Source: Candidatus Thalassarchaeaceae archaeon
GTDB lineage: Archaea; Thermoplasmatota; Poseidoniia; Poseidoniales; Thalassarchaeaceae
Assembly: GCA_030747675.1 (NCBI GenBank)
Contig: JASLKH010000077.1
Coordinates: forward strand, 1 to 42,061
DNA length: 42,061 bases
Direction: 5' to 3'
The notes under the pieces were generated by a model. It saw only the letters and a program-made list of their open reading frames with translations. It was not told the DNA's origin and did no database searches. The position numbers were made by a program, and so were the translations under genes. Positions 17,207-25,662 of the stretch are shown here, piece after piece (the first letter of the stretch is position 1; each line of letters starts with the position of its first letter).

Positions 17207-18373
17207 GCGGCGGACTGTAGGGTCTGCCGCGATGTATTTCGGCCGATAAATTGGTGTTCCGCGGCCACCCCGAGCATTTCTTTCGTCAAGAATTTGTGCT
17301 GAAATTCCTGCAACTCGAGCCCATCCAAAGAATGTAGTGTAATATTCGGGCTTATGGAATCCAACTGCATTTAGCAAAGTCCCGCTAGCAATGTCTACAT
17401 TCGCATTTGGATTCGAGATTTTCGGATTTTCACCAAGAACACGGGGGGCAACTTCACGTAGTGTTTTGATAACTTTGAAATTATTATCATCAGGACATAT
17501 TTCTTCACCCAATTTGAATTGAGCTGCAGCACGTGGATCCTCAGCTCGTAATACTGCATGGCCAAAACCATAGATTGGACGACGGGCTGCTAACTCCTGA
17601 CGGACGAATGCCTCGACCTCTTTCTCATTGTCTGTTCCAATTCTTTGAACGAATTCAAGGCATGATTGATTTGCCCGTCCATGGAGTGGCCCTGAGAGGG
17701 CGTTCATTGCACTTGCCATGGAAGCATATAGACTGGCCCAGCCACTAGCAACAGCCTTCCCTGTGAATGTAGAAAGGTTTCCCCCTCCATGGTCCATATG
17801 GAGTACTAAGAAAACTCGTAATGCACGAATCATTTGATCTGCTTCAACTTCAGCCCCTAACAAATGCACAAAATTTTCAACCATACCTCGCTCAGGTTCA
17901 CTAGCAACATCAGGGGCACCTCTACCACCACGTAGTCTGAAGATTGTAGCCATTAATTCAGGGGTTCGAGCAATCAGATTCAATCCATCTGCCCTAACAT
18001 CACCTGTTGTCTCAGCAACCCCCAGAGCTTGAATACCAATAGATAGCCAATCCATTGGATGACCTGAACCCGGAGTTAAAGACTCTAGCACACGAAGAGC
18101 ACCGGTAGGTAATCGCTCTGCACGCTGAGTTAATTCATGCCTGAAATCTTGGGATTCCTGGCGGTTTGGTAACCTCTTTTCATAAAGTAAAAAGATGATG
18201 TCTTCAGGATCCATGTCTGCCAAGTCTCCAACCGGGTATCCACAATAATGAACCCCTTTCTTTGGGTCAACGAAGGATGTGCGACAAGTACCAACAGGAA
18301 TTCCTCTCATGCCAGTATTGAGGTGATCTTCGGTAACTTCAAAGATTACGTCCTTGCCATTTTCGTCACTCAA
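17198..18373 (-). CDS. gltA: Citrate synthase
   Basis: Condenses oxaloacetate and acetyl-CoA to citrate. The active-site residues are visible: the histidine in LSGPLHGRANQ, the histidine in YGFGHAVLRAEDPR and the aspartate in NANVDIASG. The C-terminus has the RGGRGTPIYRP CoA/substrate-binding region. At 391 aa it is the short form shared by archaea and Gram-positive bacteria and could in principle be a 2-methylcitrate synthase, though no prp genes are nearby. ATG 18373 begins a short N-terminal extension before MRGIPVGTCRTSF. It overlaps the convergent phosphodiesterase gene by nine bases. Confidence 0.94.
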   Translation of the reverse strand: MSDENGKDVIFEVTEDHLNTGMRGIPVGTCRTSFVDPKKGVHYCGYPVGDLADMDPEDIIFLLYEKRLPNRQESQDFRHELTQRAERLPTGALRVLESLTPGSGHPMDWLSIGIQALGVAETTGDVRADGLNLIARTPELMATIFRLRGGRGAPDVASEPERGMVENFVHLLGAEVEADQMIRALRVFLVLHMDHGGGNLSTFTGKAVASGWASLYASMASAMNALSGPLHGRANQSCLEFVQRIGTDNEKEVEAFVRQELAARRPIYGFGHAVLRAEDPRAAAQFKLGEEICPDDNNFKVIKTLREVAPRVLGENPKISNPNANVDIASGTLLNAVGFHKPEYYTTFFGWARVAGISAQILDERNARGGRGTPIYRPKYIAADPTVRRLE

Positions 18374-18511
18374 ACTGAAGCCTCAAATATTCCGAATATG
18401 AGGGTTGGTATAAGTGCAAGGGTTATCCGCATTGTAGAGACAAGGTCAAAAATACCTGATTTTATTCATTGCTCAGGAAAATGACTTGGTTAAAACCCCC
18501 CTCACAGGTCC

Positions 18512-18985
18512 ATGCGGAGGAGGGGGGACAAGGTGTGGTACCAACAAGGTGTACCATTCCTATGTCTGCCAGATTGTGGCAAATGCTGTAATCAACCTGG
18601 TGGCGTGGTATTTCTTGCCAGGCATGATGCGGCCAAACTTGCAACACATTTTTCGATGGAAGTAGAATCGTGGCTGGAACAAGATTGTAGAAGAAGTGCC
18701 GATGGTCGTTGGGTATTAAAATCAAAAGGTGAGGATGGAAGTTGTATTTATCTCAATGATGACAACCAATGCACAGTATATGACAGTAAACCAGATCAAT
18801 GTTCTGCATTTCCATGGTGGAATGAAAATATGCGTTCTACTAGAGATTGGCACAAAACAATCCAATTATGCCCAGGATTGAGACATCCTGATGCCAAAAA
18901 AATCCCTTTGCCAGTAATCCAATCACATTTGGATGCTGATGCTGTGGCCGAGAAGGGTTTTCGTGTTTGGAAAAACAAAATCTAA
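18512..18985 (+). CDS. YkgJ/FliB-like CxxCxxCC-type metal-binding protein
   Basis: Small cysteine-rich protein of the YkgJ family, thought to bind an Fe-S cluster or zinc. The key cluster is CLPDCGKCC near residues 18-26; later CIYL, CTVYDSKPDQCSAFPWW and LCPGL supply further cysteines in the family spacing. Function is unknown; related proteins include putative protein N-methylases. Start ATG 18512 contains its own purine-rich stretch, and a GTG at 18533 sits eight bases after GGAGGAGG (18517-18524), so translation may begin seven codons later. It is divergent from citrate synthase across 138 bases and abuts the convergent DnaA-like gene. Confidence 0.86.
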   Translation: MRRRGDKVWYQQGVPFLCLPDCGKCCNQPGGVVFLARHDAAKLATHFSMEVESWLEQDCRRSADGRWVLKSKGEDGSCIYLNDDNQCTVYDSKPDQCSAFPWWNENMRSTRDWHKTIQLCPGLRHPDAKKIPLPVIQSHLDADAVAEKGFRVWKNKI

Positions 18986-20860
18986 CTACTCTACAGAAAT
19001 CGGCAATAAAACTCTCCTTTTAAGTGGGCGTAGTATTGCTTTCATTTCTCTTTGAGGCTTCTTTGGAACCAATACTTTTCGGGATACTGGTTGCAATAAT
19101 TCACTAGGGTTGAAGTCTTCAACTTCAAGCCCCCTAACTCCAGTTGTTAAATCTCTTAATTTATCCAAATGCAATTCAATTGCTAGCATTCTATCAGCGA
19201 AGGATACCAATTCTGATTCACTAGCAGAACCAATCTGATCTGAAATCTCTGAAATTTCACTGGTCAATTCACGCAATTCAAATCGGTGCTCGTGAATTAC
19301 ATTTTCTAAACGACCAAGGGCATTATCAGTCAATGCCTCTAGATTTGAGCCTGCAAATAATTCCGGCTTTGAAGTCGCTGCTCTACTTCTAGCCTCAATC
19401 TCCTGTAAGTGGCCTCTTAATTGATCACCTGCAATTTTTTGTGCAGAATCATAAGAATTGGGTAACGATATTTGCGGGGGCTCGTAATCATCATTCCAAT
19501 CTAAACCCTTACTAATAATCTCGGCTCGATAATCTGCCGGCTCCGGTAAAACAGTATCTAACACATCAGAGACAATTTTAGCCCCAATAGAATCAGAATC
19601 TAATACCGTTTCGATTTCATTATCACGCATCAATGGTTCATTTCCCGATAGCAATGAAATTATCTCAGCTGTACCTATCAATTCAGCACCAGATTCTATA
19701 GAAAGACAAACTGTTTCGAACTCTGCCTTGGCCCTACTCCATTCACCTCTACACCTTGATGCAATTATTTTCAACTGCGGATCTGTGAGAGATACGCCCC
19801 TTGAAAGGGAATTTTTCCTGAGAAAAAGAAGTACTGTTTCCTCGGATGGTTGTTTGAGTTCTACGTGTACACCTGCCAAAATAGCCTGTCGAAGTCGCCC
19901 CACGGGAAGGCTATCTGAGGATAGTTTTCGAGAAGATGTCAGAACTACTTGAGCACCAATATCAATTGCCCAACCCACCAAATTTGCAAGTAAATCAGCA
20001 CCTTTTGGTCTTCTGATGATTCTATCTGTATCATCGATAAGTAGAGTGCTTGCTCTCATCAATAAGTCATCCCAACCATCAGGTAACTCTTCGGCAGGAA
20101 ATGTTTCTGATGTTATCAATCGAACATCTCGGTCAGGAATATTTGCTGCAAGAGAGTCCCCTATAGCCCAGAGCAAGTGACTTTTCCCCGAACTAGAAGG
20201 ACCGGAAATGAGGAGAGGGTTCAACCTTTTACCTGGGTAATCAATAACTTCGTTAGCAGCTTGAGTGGCCACTCTATTCGATGGGCCACGCTGCCATTTA
20301 CTGAAATTGGAATTCGGCCTTGGGGACAAAATTGGTGGCCAATAACCGGCATAATGTACTGAAGGTGACATCGGTTCAGTAATCTGAGGGCTGCCTAATT
20401 CTGCTTCAGTAAGTGGTTCTGGAGGCGAAATATGTCGTTGTTGATCAAGAACTTCTCTCCAAACTGGTCGGACACCGTCTCGATCTGTTGGAGAATCCTC
20501 GCCGACGACCCAGCGAGGTGTCCCCGGTGGTAATTCTGAAGGATCAACTTCCAATTCCAAAGGACTACTCTGGAGTATTCGAGATCGCATAGCTTCCATC
20601 CGAGAATGAACTGTTTCAGCATAATTTGTCTCATCGCCACTCAATATCGAAAGGCGGTCGAGAGGACCGGGGGCATCACTTGGTAAATCGTGACGTTCAA
20701 TGAAGCGCTGTTCGGAACGCTTCTTTTCTCTAATTGAAATATGGTCAAACAACGTACTCTTTTGTTCATTTTTCCGATCATCATCGCCTCCAGAATGACC
20801 AAGGAATCTTCGACTCCTTTCCATTGCTTCACGGAAATTGGAGCGGTTATGGATACTCAT
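18986..20860 (-). CDS. DnaA-type AAA+ ATPase lacking the DnaA DNA-binding domain
   Basis: 624 aa in three parts. Residues 1-180 are charged and probably disordered. Residues about 183-395 match DnaA domain III closely: FSKWQRGPSNRVATQAA then PGKRLNPLLISG leading to Walker A GPSSSGKSHLL (220-230), Walker B LLIDD (273-277), sensor 1 VVLTSSRK (306-312) and a sensor 2 arginine (R376). Where DnaA has its arginine finger (SRF of RLKSRFGWG), this protein reads RLRQAILAG, with alanine at 326. Residues 400-624 are long helices, probably coiled coil, with a basic end; there is no domain IV helix-turn-helix or DnaA signature. Start ATG 20860 overlaps the upstream gene stop as ATGA. It is probably not the replication initiator, since archaea use Orc1/Cdc6. 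Its role is unknown. Confidence 0.85.
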   Translation of the reverse strand: MSIHNRSNFREAMERSRRFLGHSGGDDDRKNEQKSTLFDHISIREKKRSEQRFIERHDLPSDAPGPLDRLSILSGDETNYAETVHSRMEAMRSRILQSSPLELEVDPSELPPGTPRWVVGEDSPTDRDGVRPVWREVLDQQRHISPPEPLTEAELGSPQITEPMSPSVHYAGYWPPILSPRPNSNFSKWQRGPSNRVATQAANEVIDYPGKRLNPLLISGPSSSGKSHLLWAIGDSLAANIPDRDVRLITSETFPAEELPDGWDDLLMRASTLLIDDTDRIIRRPKGADLLANLVGWAIDIGAQVVLTSSRKLSSDSLPVGRLRQAILAGVHVELKQPSEETVLLFLRKNSLSRGVSLTDPQLKIIASRCRGEWSRAKAEFETVCLSIESGAELIGTAEIISLLSGNEPLMRDNEIETVLDSDSIGAKIVSDVLDTVLPEPADYRAEIISKGLDWNDDYEPPQISLPNSYDSAQKIAGDQLRGHLQEIEARSRAATSKPELFAGSNLEALTDNALGRLENVIHEHRFELRELTSEISEISDQIGSASESELVSFADRMLAIELHLDKLRDLTTGVRGLEVEDFNPSELLQPVSRKVLVPKKPQREMKAILRPLKRRVLLPISVE

Positions 20861-22884
20861 TTTTCGGCCTCCTCTAAGGACATTAGTGCGTTCTCAGGAT
20901 TAATCTCAAACATATCAATGATGTGTTTAGTTTCAATTCCTTTTTCGTCTAATAATTTAATCCTCTGCCAAATCGTTGATTCCTTATTGCCTCTTGCAGA
21001 AAAAGCATTCTCCATTGTGTGAATTCCAGATTTTTCTAAATCTGCTAACCTACCCGTCAAATGTAGTGTACGCTGAGCCTTACTACTTGCTTCCCTTACA
21101 GCATCGTTTGATGTTAAAGGTGGGGCTTGAATTTCTTGTTCAGAACCTGATGCCGCTCTAATTGCTGCATTCATACCAATTAATCGCATGTCAGGTTCAT
21201 CTTCAACACCAAAATCATTGCTGATTAGGCGTACTCGATTTGAGGCTGAATCAAGTACATCGCGACGACTTATTGCATCACCTGGAATGTTAACAGCGGC
21301 TTCGACATCTGTGGCTTTTGAAGCAGCCAATGCTAGACCATCTCGGGACAATTTTGTTGAGTCTTCAAAGAGTAATTCTCCAACTTCTTGTTTTACTTTC
21401 CCTGAATCTGGGAGGGCTTTCCTAATTCGCTTAACACGGCGGACTCTGCGGGGAGAATTACCTCTGTGGTTCACCGTAGGTTTCCTTGGGCCTTTGACTT
21501 CAATTTCTATTGGCTTAATCTGTTCGGTTTCGACTGGCTCTTTTTCAATTAATTCTGGAATTTCATCAACGATTTCAACAGAATCATCTGTACTGGTTTC
21601 AACGCCTCTATTTGCTGAAGGGGCTAATGCCCATTCAGGTAAATTGTCATCGTCTTCTTCAACGGTTCCACCATCCTCGAACGATGATGTAGCCTTTGTT
21701 GCAACATCTCCAAGTTCACTGTGCCTCTCTTCCCGCCAAGCCTCAACCAAACCACTAATGGAATATCGATTGACATCTTGGGATGGTAGCGGATCCGTAG
21801 ATTCAGGTTGAATTAATTCGGATTCAATCGGGTCTGGTATTTCAATTGCAATCCAATCGTCTGAGCAAAACGGATGCCCCTCCAAGCGTGCAGGTCTCTC
21901 AGCCCAATGAATCACTCTCTCATTGTTTAGCACATCGATTTCACGCGACAGAATTGATCGCTGGCGAGAATCCCAAACATCTAGATCCGCTGGCATTAAA
22001 AGCAAATTTTCCGATGTGGTAAATGTATCAACCAATGAGCGAATGAAATCGAGAGTTCGGTTGAAACCGTGATACCCTGAAAGAAATTCAAGACCATCTA
22101 AAACGATACATGCTCGAGTATTTCCGAATAAGAAATCATTAATCTTACGACGTATTTCTTCGAGAGCAACGCTGAGAGTATTTTCCCCACTACCCTTTTC
22201 AGTTAACCATGCAGTCAAATCTACTGGAATCCCCATTTCCGATTCCAACCGATTGGTAGGTATTCTTGAAATCACCAAAAGTGGATGCCCTATAGACCCT
22301 AGGTGGGATGCAATCTGAATTGTTTCTGTTGGAGAAGGAGAGTCAATTAACGCCACCATGCCCGGCAATATTTCTGAACCTGGGTGGAATGGCAGAGGTG
22401 GTAAATTCGAATCTAGAATTTCCTCTACTTGTTCGTCTTGATCGGTCCAATCATCGAGTTTTTTCCATTGCCTCTTCTTGCGTTGTCTTTCTCGCCACCA
22501 CAATTCAGACTCATCTGAATCAGCCCATTGAATGGATTCCCCTGCATCTAAATGGAGGCGTGCCAAGGGATGTAAATCTTCTATGATATCTAAATTAATA
22601 TCTAAGTGACATGACAATTGGCTACCTTCCAACCTTGATGCTTCTTGAAATGCACCTAGCGCCGTATGCCCAATCATCAAAGTTCCATCTGATGTTTCAA
22701 ACAGCACCATTGAAGGTGTCCCTTCACGAATGGTGATTTGCCCCACTGCACCTCCTAGTGCTCCTGCTTCACAACGAATGTAGCCCGTTTCGGAACGTTT
22801 CTGCATATCGACCAAAAGAAGTTCGAGAACACCAGCGCCACCACGCCGAGATTCCGTCAAATTGCCCCTAGGTAGTTCGACCAT
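20857..22884 (-). CDS. DUF835 protein with DUF4388/PATAN-like N-terminus
   Basis: 675 aa. Residues about 15-112 look like a DUF4388 (PATAN) domain: hydrophobic helix VLELLLVDM, then RSETGYIRCEAG, GQITIREGTPSMVLFET and a helical end. Residues about 165-320 look like DUF835, a RecA-fold relative without a P-loop: RACIVLDGLEFLSGYHGF (258-273), LDFIRSLVDTF, and LLLMPADLDVWDSRQRSILS. The rest is acidic linker, a basic patch (RRVRRVKRIRK) and C-terminal helices. DUF835 is frequent in euryarchaea and linked to signalling by context only. It is the first gene of an operon with the DnaA-like ATPase (four-base overlap), so the two products likely act together. Confidence 0.75.
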   Translation of the reverse strand: MVELPRGNLTESRRGGAGVLELLLVDMQKRSETGYIRCEAGALGGAVGQITIREGTPSMVLFETSDGTLMIGHTALGAFQEASRLEGSQLSCHLDINLDIIEDLHPLARLHLDAGESIQWADSDESELWWRERQRKKRQWKKLDDWTDQDEQVEEILDSNLPPLPFHPGSEILPGMVALIDSPSPTETIQIASHLGSIGHPLLVISRIPTNRLESEMGIPVDLTAWLTEKGSGENTLSVALEEIRRKINDFLFGNTRACIVLDGLEFLSGYHGFNRTLDFIRSLVDTFTTSENLLLMPADLDVWDSRQRSILSREIDVLNNERVIHWAERPARLEGHPFCSDDWIAIEIPDPIESELIQPESTDPLPSQDVNRYSISGLVEAWREERHSELGDVATKATSSFEDGGTVEEDDDNLPEWALAPSANRGVETSTDDSVEIVDEIPELIEKEPVETEQIKPIEIEVKGPRKPTVNHRGNSPRRVRRVKRIRKALPDSGKVKQEVGELLFEDSTKLSRDGLALAASKATDVEAAVNIPGDAISRRDVLDSASNRVRLISNDFGVEDEPDMRLIGMNAAIRAASGSEQEIQAPPLTSNDAVREASSKAQRTLHLTGRLADLEKSGIHTMENAFSARGNKESTIWQRIKLLDEKGIETKHIIDMFEINPENALMSLEEAEK

Positions 22885-22892
22885 GCAGTCAC

Positions 22893-22907
22893 CGACGCTA
22901 CGCGTCG
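22893..22907. repeat. Perfect 6-bp inverted repeat upstream of DUF835 gene
   Basis: CGACGC-TAC-GCGTCG lies 8 to 23 bases upstream of the DUF835 start codon on the minus strand. It could be a hairpin in the 5' leader or an operator for the two-gene operon. Its GC content stands out against the A+T-rich surroundings. Confidence 0.4.
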
Positions 22908-22930
22908 TCTACACACACCTCTTGAATCAA

Positions 22931-22963
22931 CCGCCCCCCATAGGGGGCGGGGTGCTGTTTTTT
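22931..22963 (+). terminator. GC hairpin followed by T-run in a divergent gap
   Basis: CCGCCCCC (22931-22938), loop CATA, GGGGGCGG (22943-22950) form a perfect 8-bp stem, followed by TGTTTTTTGG with a six-T run at 22958-22963. It has the form of an intrinsic terminator on the + strand, yet both flanking genes point away from it. It could end a short transcript read from inside the DUF835 gene, insulate the + strand gene, or act as a leader structure. Confidence 0.45.
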
Positions 22964-23016
22964 GGAGAAGATGTTAGAAGCGGTATGATTGAGACGTAGA
23001 GGTGTTTCGGAGGTTC

Positions 23017-23682
23017 ATGGCTGAAACCCCAAAGGGCACCCGGAAAATGTCCGACACTGAAGTGGGGGATTCATGGGTCGATTCTGCCCTGGTGTGGAAA
23101 AAAACATTTTATCAACTCTTAATTTTAGGTGTCGCATCGACAGCAACAAATTGGCTGACTCAAAGCACTACAATCTGGATATTCTATCTAGTCGTAACCA
23201 TACTACTAATTTGGAAAACTACATCCCAAATATCAGAAAAAAAAGAGGTTTTAGAGATAATTTCCCTTAGTGAAGGGCATCCATGGCATGATTCAGAAGG
23301 AACAGGAAAAGCATCAGTATTTGTTTCAGACTCCAATTTGGAATGGGTCAAATTAAAGACAAATGTTAGAGTAATCGTAACAAAGGATCCCTTACTTCCA
23401 AGATGGATTCTAAGAGAAGAGGACATTGAGGGGGCAATTATTGCTCGGTGGGATCAAAAGCCGCATGAAAATTTCATACCATTACTAAATATGGCTCAAG
23501 CACTAGCAGATGCCCAAAACAGGAGTTTGGATTCAGAGGACCCTATTGAAGAAGCCAGAGCAAGAGAAGATGTCGGAGAAAGCTTACTTGAGCGCGAATG
23601 GGAAGATACCGAACCAGGTAGTACTAATTACAAACCGGGAGCGCTTTTACGTTCCTTCAAAAACAAAGATGAGGGCGAATGA
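23017..23682 (+). CDS. Small membrane protein, unknown
   Basis: About 221 aa with two adjacent hydrophobic segments (FYQLLILGVASTATNWL and WIFYLVVTILLIW) followed by a soluble mixed domain (residues about 75-165) and an acidic tail. No family is recognised. ATG 23017 follows GGAGG (23009-23013) by three bases; a GTG at 23002 would add five residues. The gene is divergent from the DUF835 gene and 74 bases upstream of another small membrane protein. Low-complexity acidic tails also appear on several other proteins in this window. Confidence 0.68.
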   Translation: MAETPKGTRKMSDTEVGDSWVDSALVWKKTFYQLLILGVASTATNWLTQSTTIWIFYLVVTILLIWKTTSQISEKKEVLEIISLSEGHPWHDSEGTGKASVFVSDSNLEWVKLKTNVRVIVTKDPLLPRWILREEDIEGAIIARWDQKPHENFIPLLNMAQALADAQNRSLDSEDPIEEARAREDVGESLLEREWEDTEPGSTNYKPGALLRSFKNKDEGE

Positions 23683-23756
23683 AAATCAGTTGAATCGGTT
23701 TAAACTGACTTTTACCGACCCACAATATCATTAGAGGCCCGTTTTGGCTCACTTCA

Positions 23757-24407
23757 ATGACATGGCGCGACCGACTTGGTGAGTTGCCTATCGAACAACG
23801 CAACCTCATAGAGGGTGGGGGGTTGTCTCAAAGATTTTCCAAAATGCCACTTGGAATCACTCATCCCGCTTTAATTGGTGCATTTTATGGTATTCTAATC
23901 ACATTGACACTACTATTGCCATTAGGTGAGAATAGTAATTGGCAGAAAAATTGGGTTAGAGATTGGGCATGGATTGGAGTTTGGATTATTCTTCTCAATG
24001 CAATCGTAAGTCACATTTCGCTCCTCGTTGCAGGTATTCTGCGTAGGCCCCCGGTTTCATTACCTCGATCAATTGTTTATCCTATGCCATTTTTGGGATT
24101 AATTTTATTCACAATTATTTTGATTACAGACCTGGAAAATAATTTGCCTGACCCACTAATTTTACCAGCACAATACTTTTCTTTGATGTTATTACTTATC
24201 CCTGGCCCAATTTACGTTCATATGACATGGGCTCCACGATGGAGATTATTGTGTAAACTTGAAGATAATCTTGATCCTTTCGAAGGTGAGATTTATACTC
24301 CAAAAAAGACTGAATTAGAAGATTTACAAAGTGATGCTGATTTTGATAGTGCAATAGAAAGCATAGAAAAAGAGCCCCCATTAATCAATCAAAATGAAGA
24401 AGAATGA
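23757..24407 (+). CDS. Four-helix membrane protein, unknown
   Basis: 216 aa with about four hydrophobic helices (IGAFYGILITLTLLLPL, WAWIGVWIILLNAIV, MPFLGLILFTIILIT, YFSLMLLLIPGPIYV) and an acidic, soluble C-terminus. No recognised family and no obvious transporter motif. ATG 23757 has no clear ribosome site; A+T-rich TATA-like sequence lies about 25-30 bases upstream, so it may have its own leaderless promoter. It is codirectional with the preceding small membrane protein and stops one base before the convergent PLP enzyme. Confidence 0.68.
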   Translation: MTWRDRLGELPIEQRNLIEGGGLSQRFSKMPLGITHPALIGAFYGILITLTLLLPLGENSNWQKNWVRDWAWIGVWIILLNAIVSHISLLVAGILRRPPVSLPRSIVYPMPFLGLILFTIILITDLENNLPDPLILPAQYFSLMLLLIPGPIYVHMTWAPRWRLLCKLEDNLDPFEGEIYTPKKTELEDLQSDADFDSAIESIEKEPPLINQNEEE

Positions 24408-25634
24408 TTAGATTAGGCCGACCTTTCTACCTGCCAATTCATAACCGGATAAAATTGCATCTAATTGTGCTATTGATAATCCTGCAGACAATTGATTTCG
24501 AACTCTTGCTGCATCTCTAGCCACCATTGGGAACACAATCGCTCCAGCAACAATTCCTTCTGAACGAAGAGCTGATACCAATTCCTTCGCTGTTCGGCTT
24601 TCTCCACACATCACTGGTATGATTGGAGTTGTAGAATGACCCAAATCAAACCCTAGGCTTTCCATTTCAGCACGGAATCGATTAGTATTATCCCAAAGGC
24701 GCGCATGGTGCTCAGGTTCAGTCATTAGTACCTCTACCGCTGCCTTCTGAGCTGCTGCAACTCCTGGTGGCTGGCTGCCAGATAAAAGCCAAGATCTAGA
24801 ATGATTCAACGCATGAGTCCTCATTTGTTCACTTCCAGCAACAATGCCTCCTTGGACGCCAAGGGCCTTCGAAAATGAACCGATTTCAAAATCAACTCGT
24901 CCTTGGAGTCCAAAATGATCTACGATCCCAGCACCTCCTTGCCCAAGCACGCCCTCTCCATGACAATCATCAACGAATATCATGGCGTTATGCTGTTCCG
25001 CTAATTCTGTGATTTCATCCAATGGGCAGATGTCTCCGTCCATAGAAAATACTCCATCTGTAATAATCAACTTTCTTTCAGCATCAGAATGTGATTTCAA
25101 AGCAATCTCGAGACCTGACATGTCATTATGAGGATATACTGCCCTCTGGGCCTTTGTCAGACGCACGCCATCAATGATTGAACCGTGATTTAATTCATCT
25201 GAAATTATGACGTCTTGTTTCCCCTGGACAAGCGTAGGTATCAAACCAACATTTGCGGTGTAACCTGCACTATAGATTAAACTCGCTTCAACACCTTTGA
25301 ATTTGGCCACGGCTTTCTCAGCTGCAAGATGGATGTCCATTGTTCCCGAAATGGCCCTTACAGATCCACTTCCAGCGCCATACTTCTTAGTTGCTTTAAC
25401 CATTGCATCCTTGACTTTAGGGTGGGTGGTTAAATTTAGATAATTATTTGCTGAAAGCATAATCATACGTTCCCCGTCAACAGTACATTCGGGTTCACTT
25501 GCACTTTCAAGGGTGGGCGGTTCCCAATTCAAACCACCTGCAACCAACTCTTTGTAGCGCTCAGCCATCCACTGATGTTCGCGTGCCATGCTACGCGACT
25601 GTTCAATTGGCTGTTGATGCTTACGCCAAGACAT
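24408..25634 (-). CDS. kbl: Alpha-oxoamine synthase, probably glycine C-acetyltransferase
   Basis: PLP-dependent enzyme that joins an acyl-CoA and an amino acid. Features: SANNYLNLTTHP (family SNNYLGL), SGTMDIHLAAEKAVAKF, the aldimine region FVDDCHGEGVLG and the PLP lysine in GSFSKALGVQGG. 408 aa fits Kbl, BioF and serine palmitoyltransferase. The AISGTMDIH stretch is closest to Kbl (2-amino-3-ketobutyrate CoA ligase), so that is my first choice; BioF is the alternative. No threonine dehydrogenase or biotin gene is adjacent to settle it. Divergent from the PqqB-like gene across 28 bases. Confidence 0.87.
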   Translation of the reverse strand: MSWRKHQQPIEQSRSMAREHQWMAERYKELVAGGLNWEPPTLESASEPECTVDGERMIMLSANNYLNLTTHPKVKDAMVKATKKYGAGSGSVRAISGTMDIHLAAEKAVAKFKGVEASLIYSAGYTANVGLIPTLVQGKQDVIISDELNHGSIIDGVRLTKAQRAVYPHNDMSGLEIALKSHSDAERKLIITDGVFSMDGDICPLDEITELAEQHNAMIFVDDCHGEGVLGQGGAGIVDHFGLQGRVDFEIGSFSKALGVQGGIVAGSEQMRTHALNHSRSWLLSGSQPPGVAAAQKAAVEVLMTEPEHHARLWDNTNRFRAEMESLGFDLGHSTTPIIPVMCGESRTAKELVSALRSEGIVAGAIVFPMVARDAARVRNQLSAGLSIAQLDAILSGYELAGRKVGLI

Positions 25635-25662
25635 TCATGGCGGAAGGTGTCTAGGGCCACCT

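Noticed and set aside
18986-20860. Calling the AAA+ gene dnaA, the replication initiator
   Set aside because: No domain IV and no arginine finger are seen, and archaea use Orc1/Cdc6. The name would mislead.
21188-21811. 207-aa frame opposite the DUF835 gene
   Set aside because: Ser/Thr-rich with no domain, fully within a recognised gene on the other strand. It is a complement-frame shadow of the acidic linker coding sequence.
22885-23001. A tRNA or other structured RNA gene in the GC-rich divergent gap
   Set aside because: The two hairpins do not make a cloverleaf, and no T-loop (GGTTCRA) or CCA end is seen.
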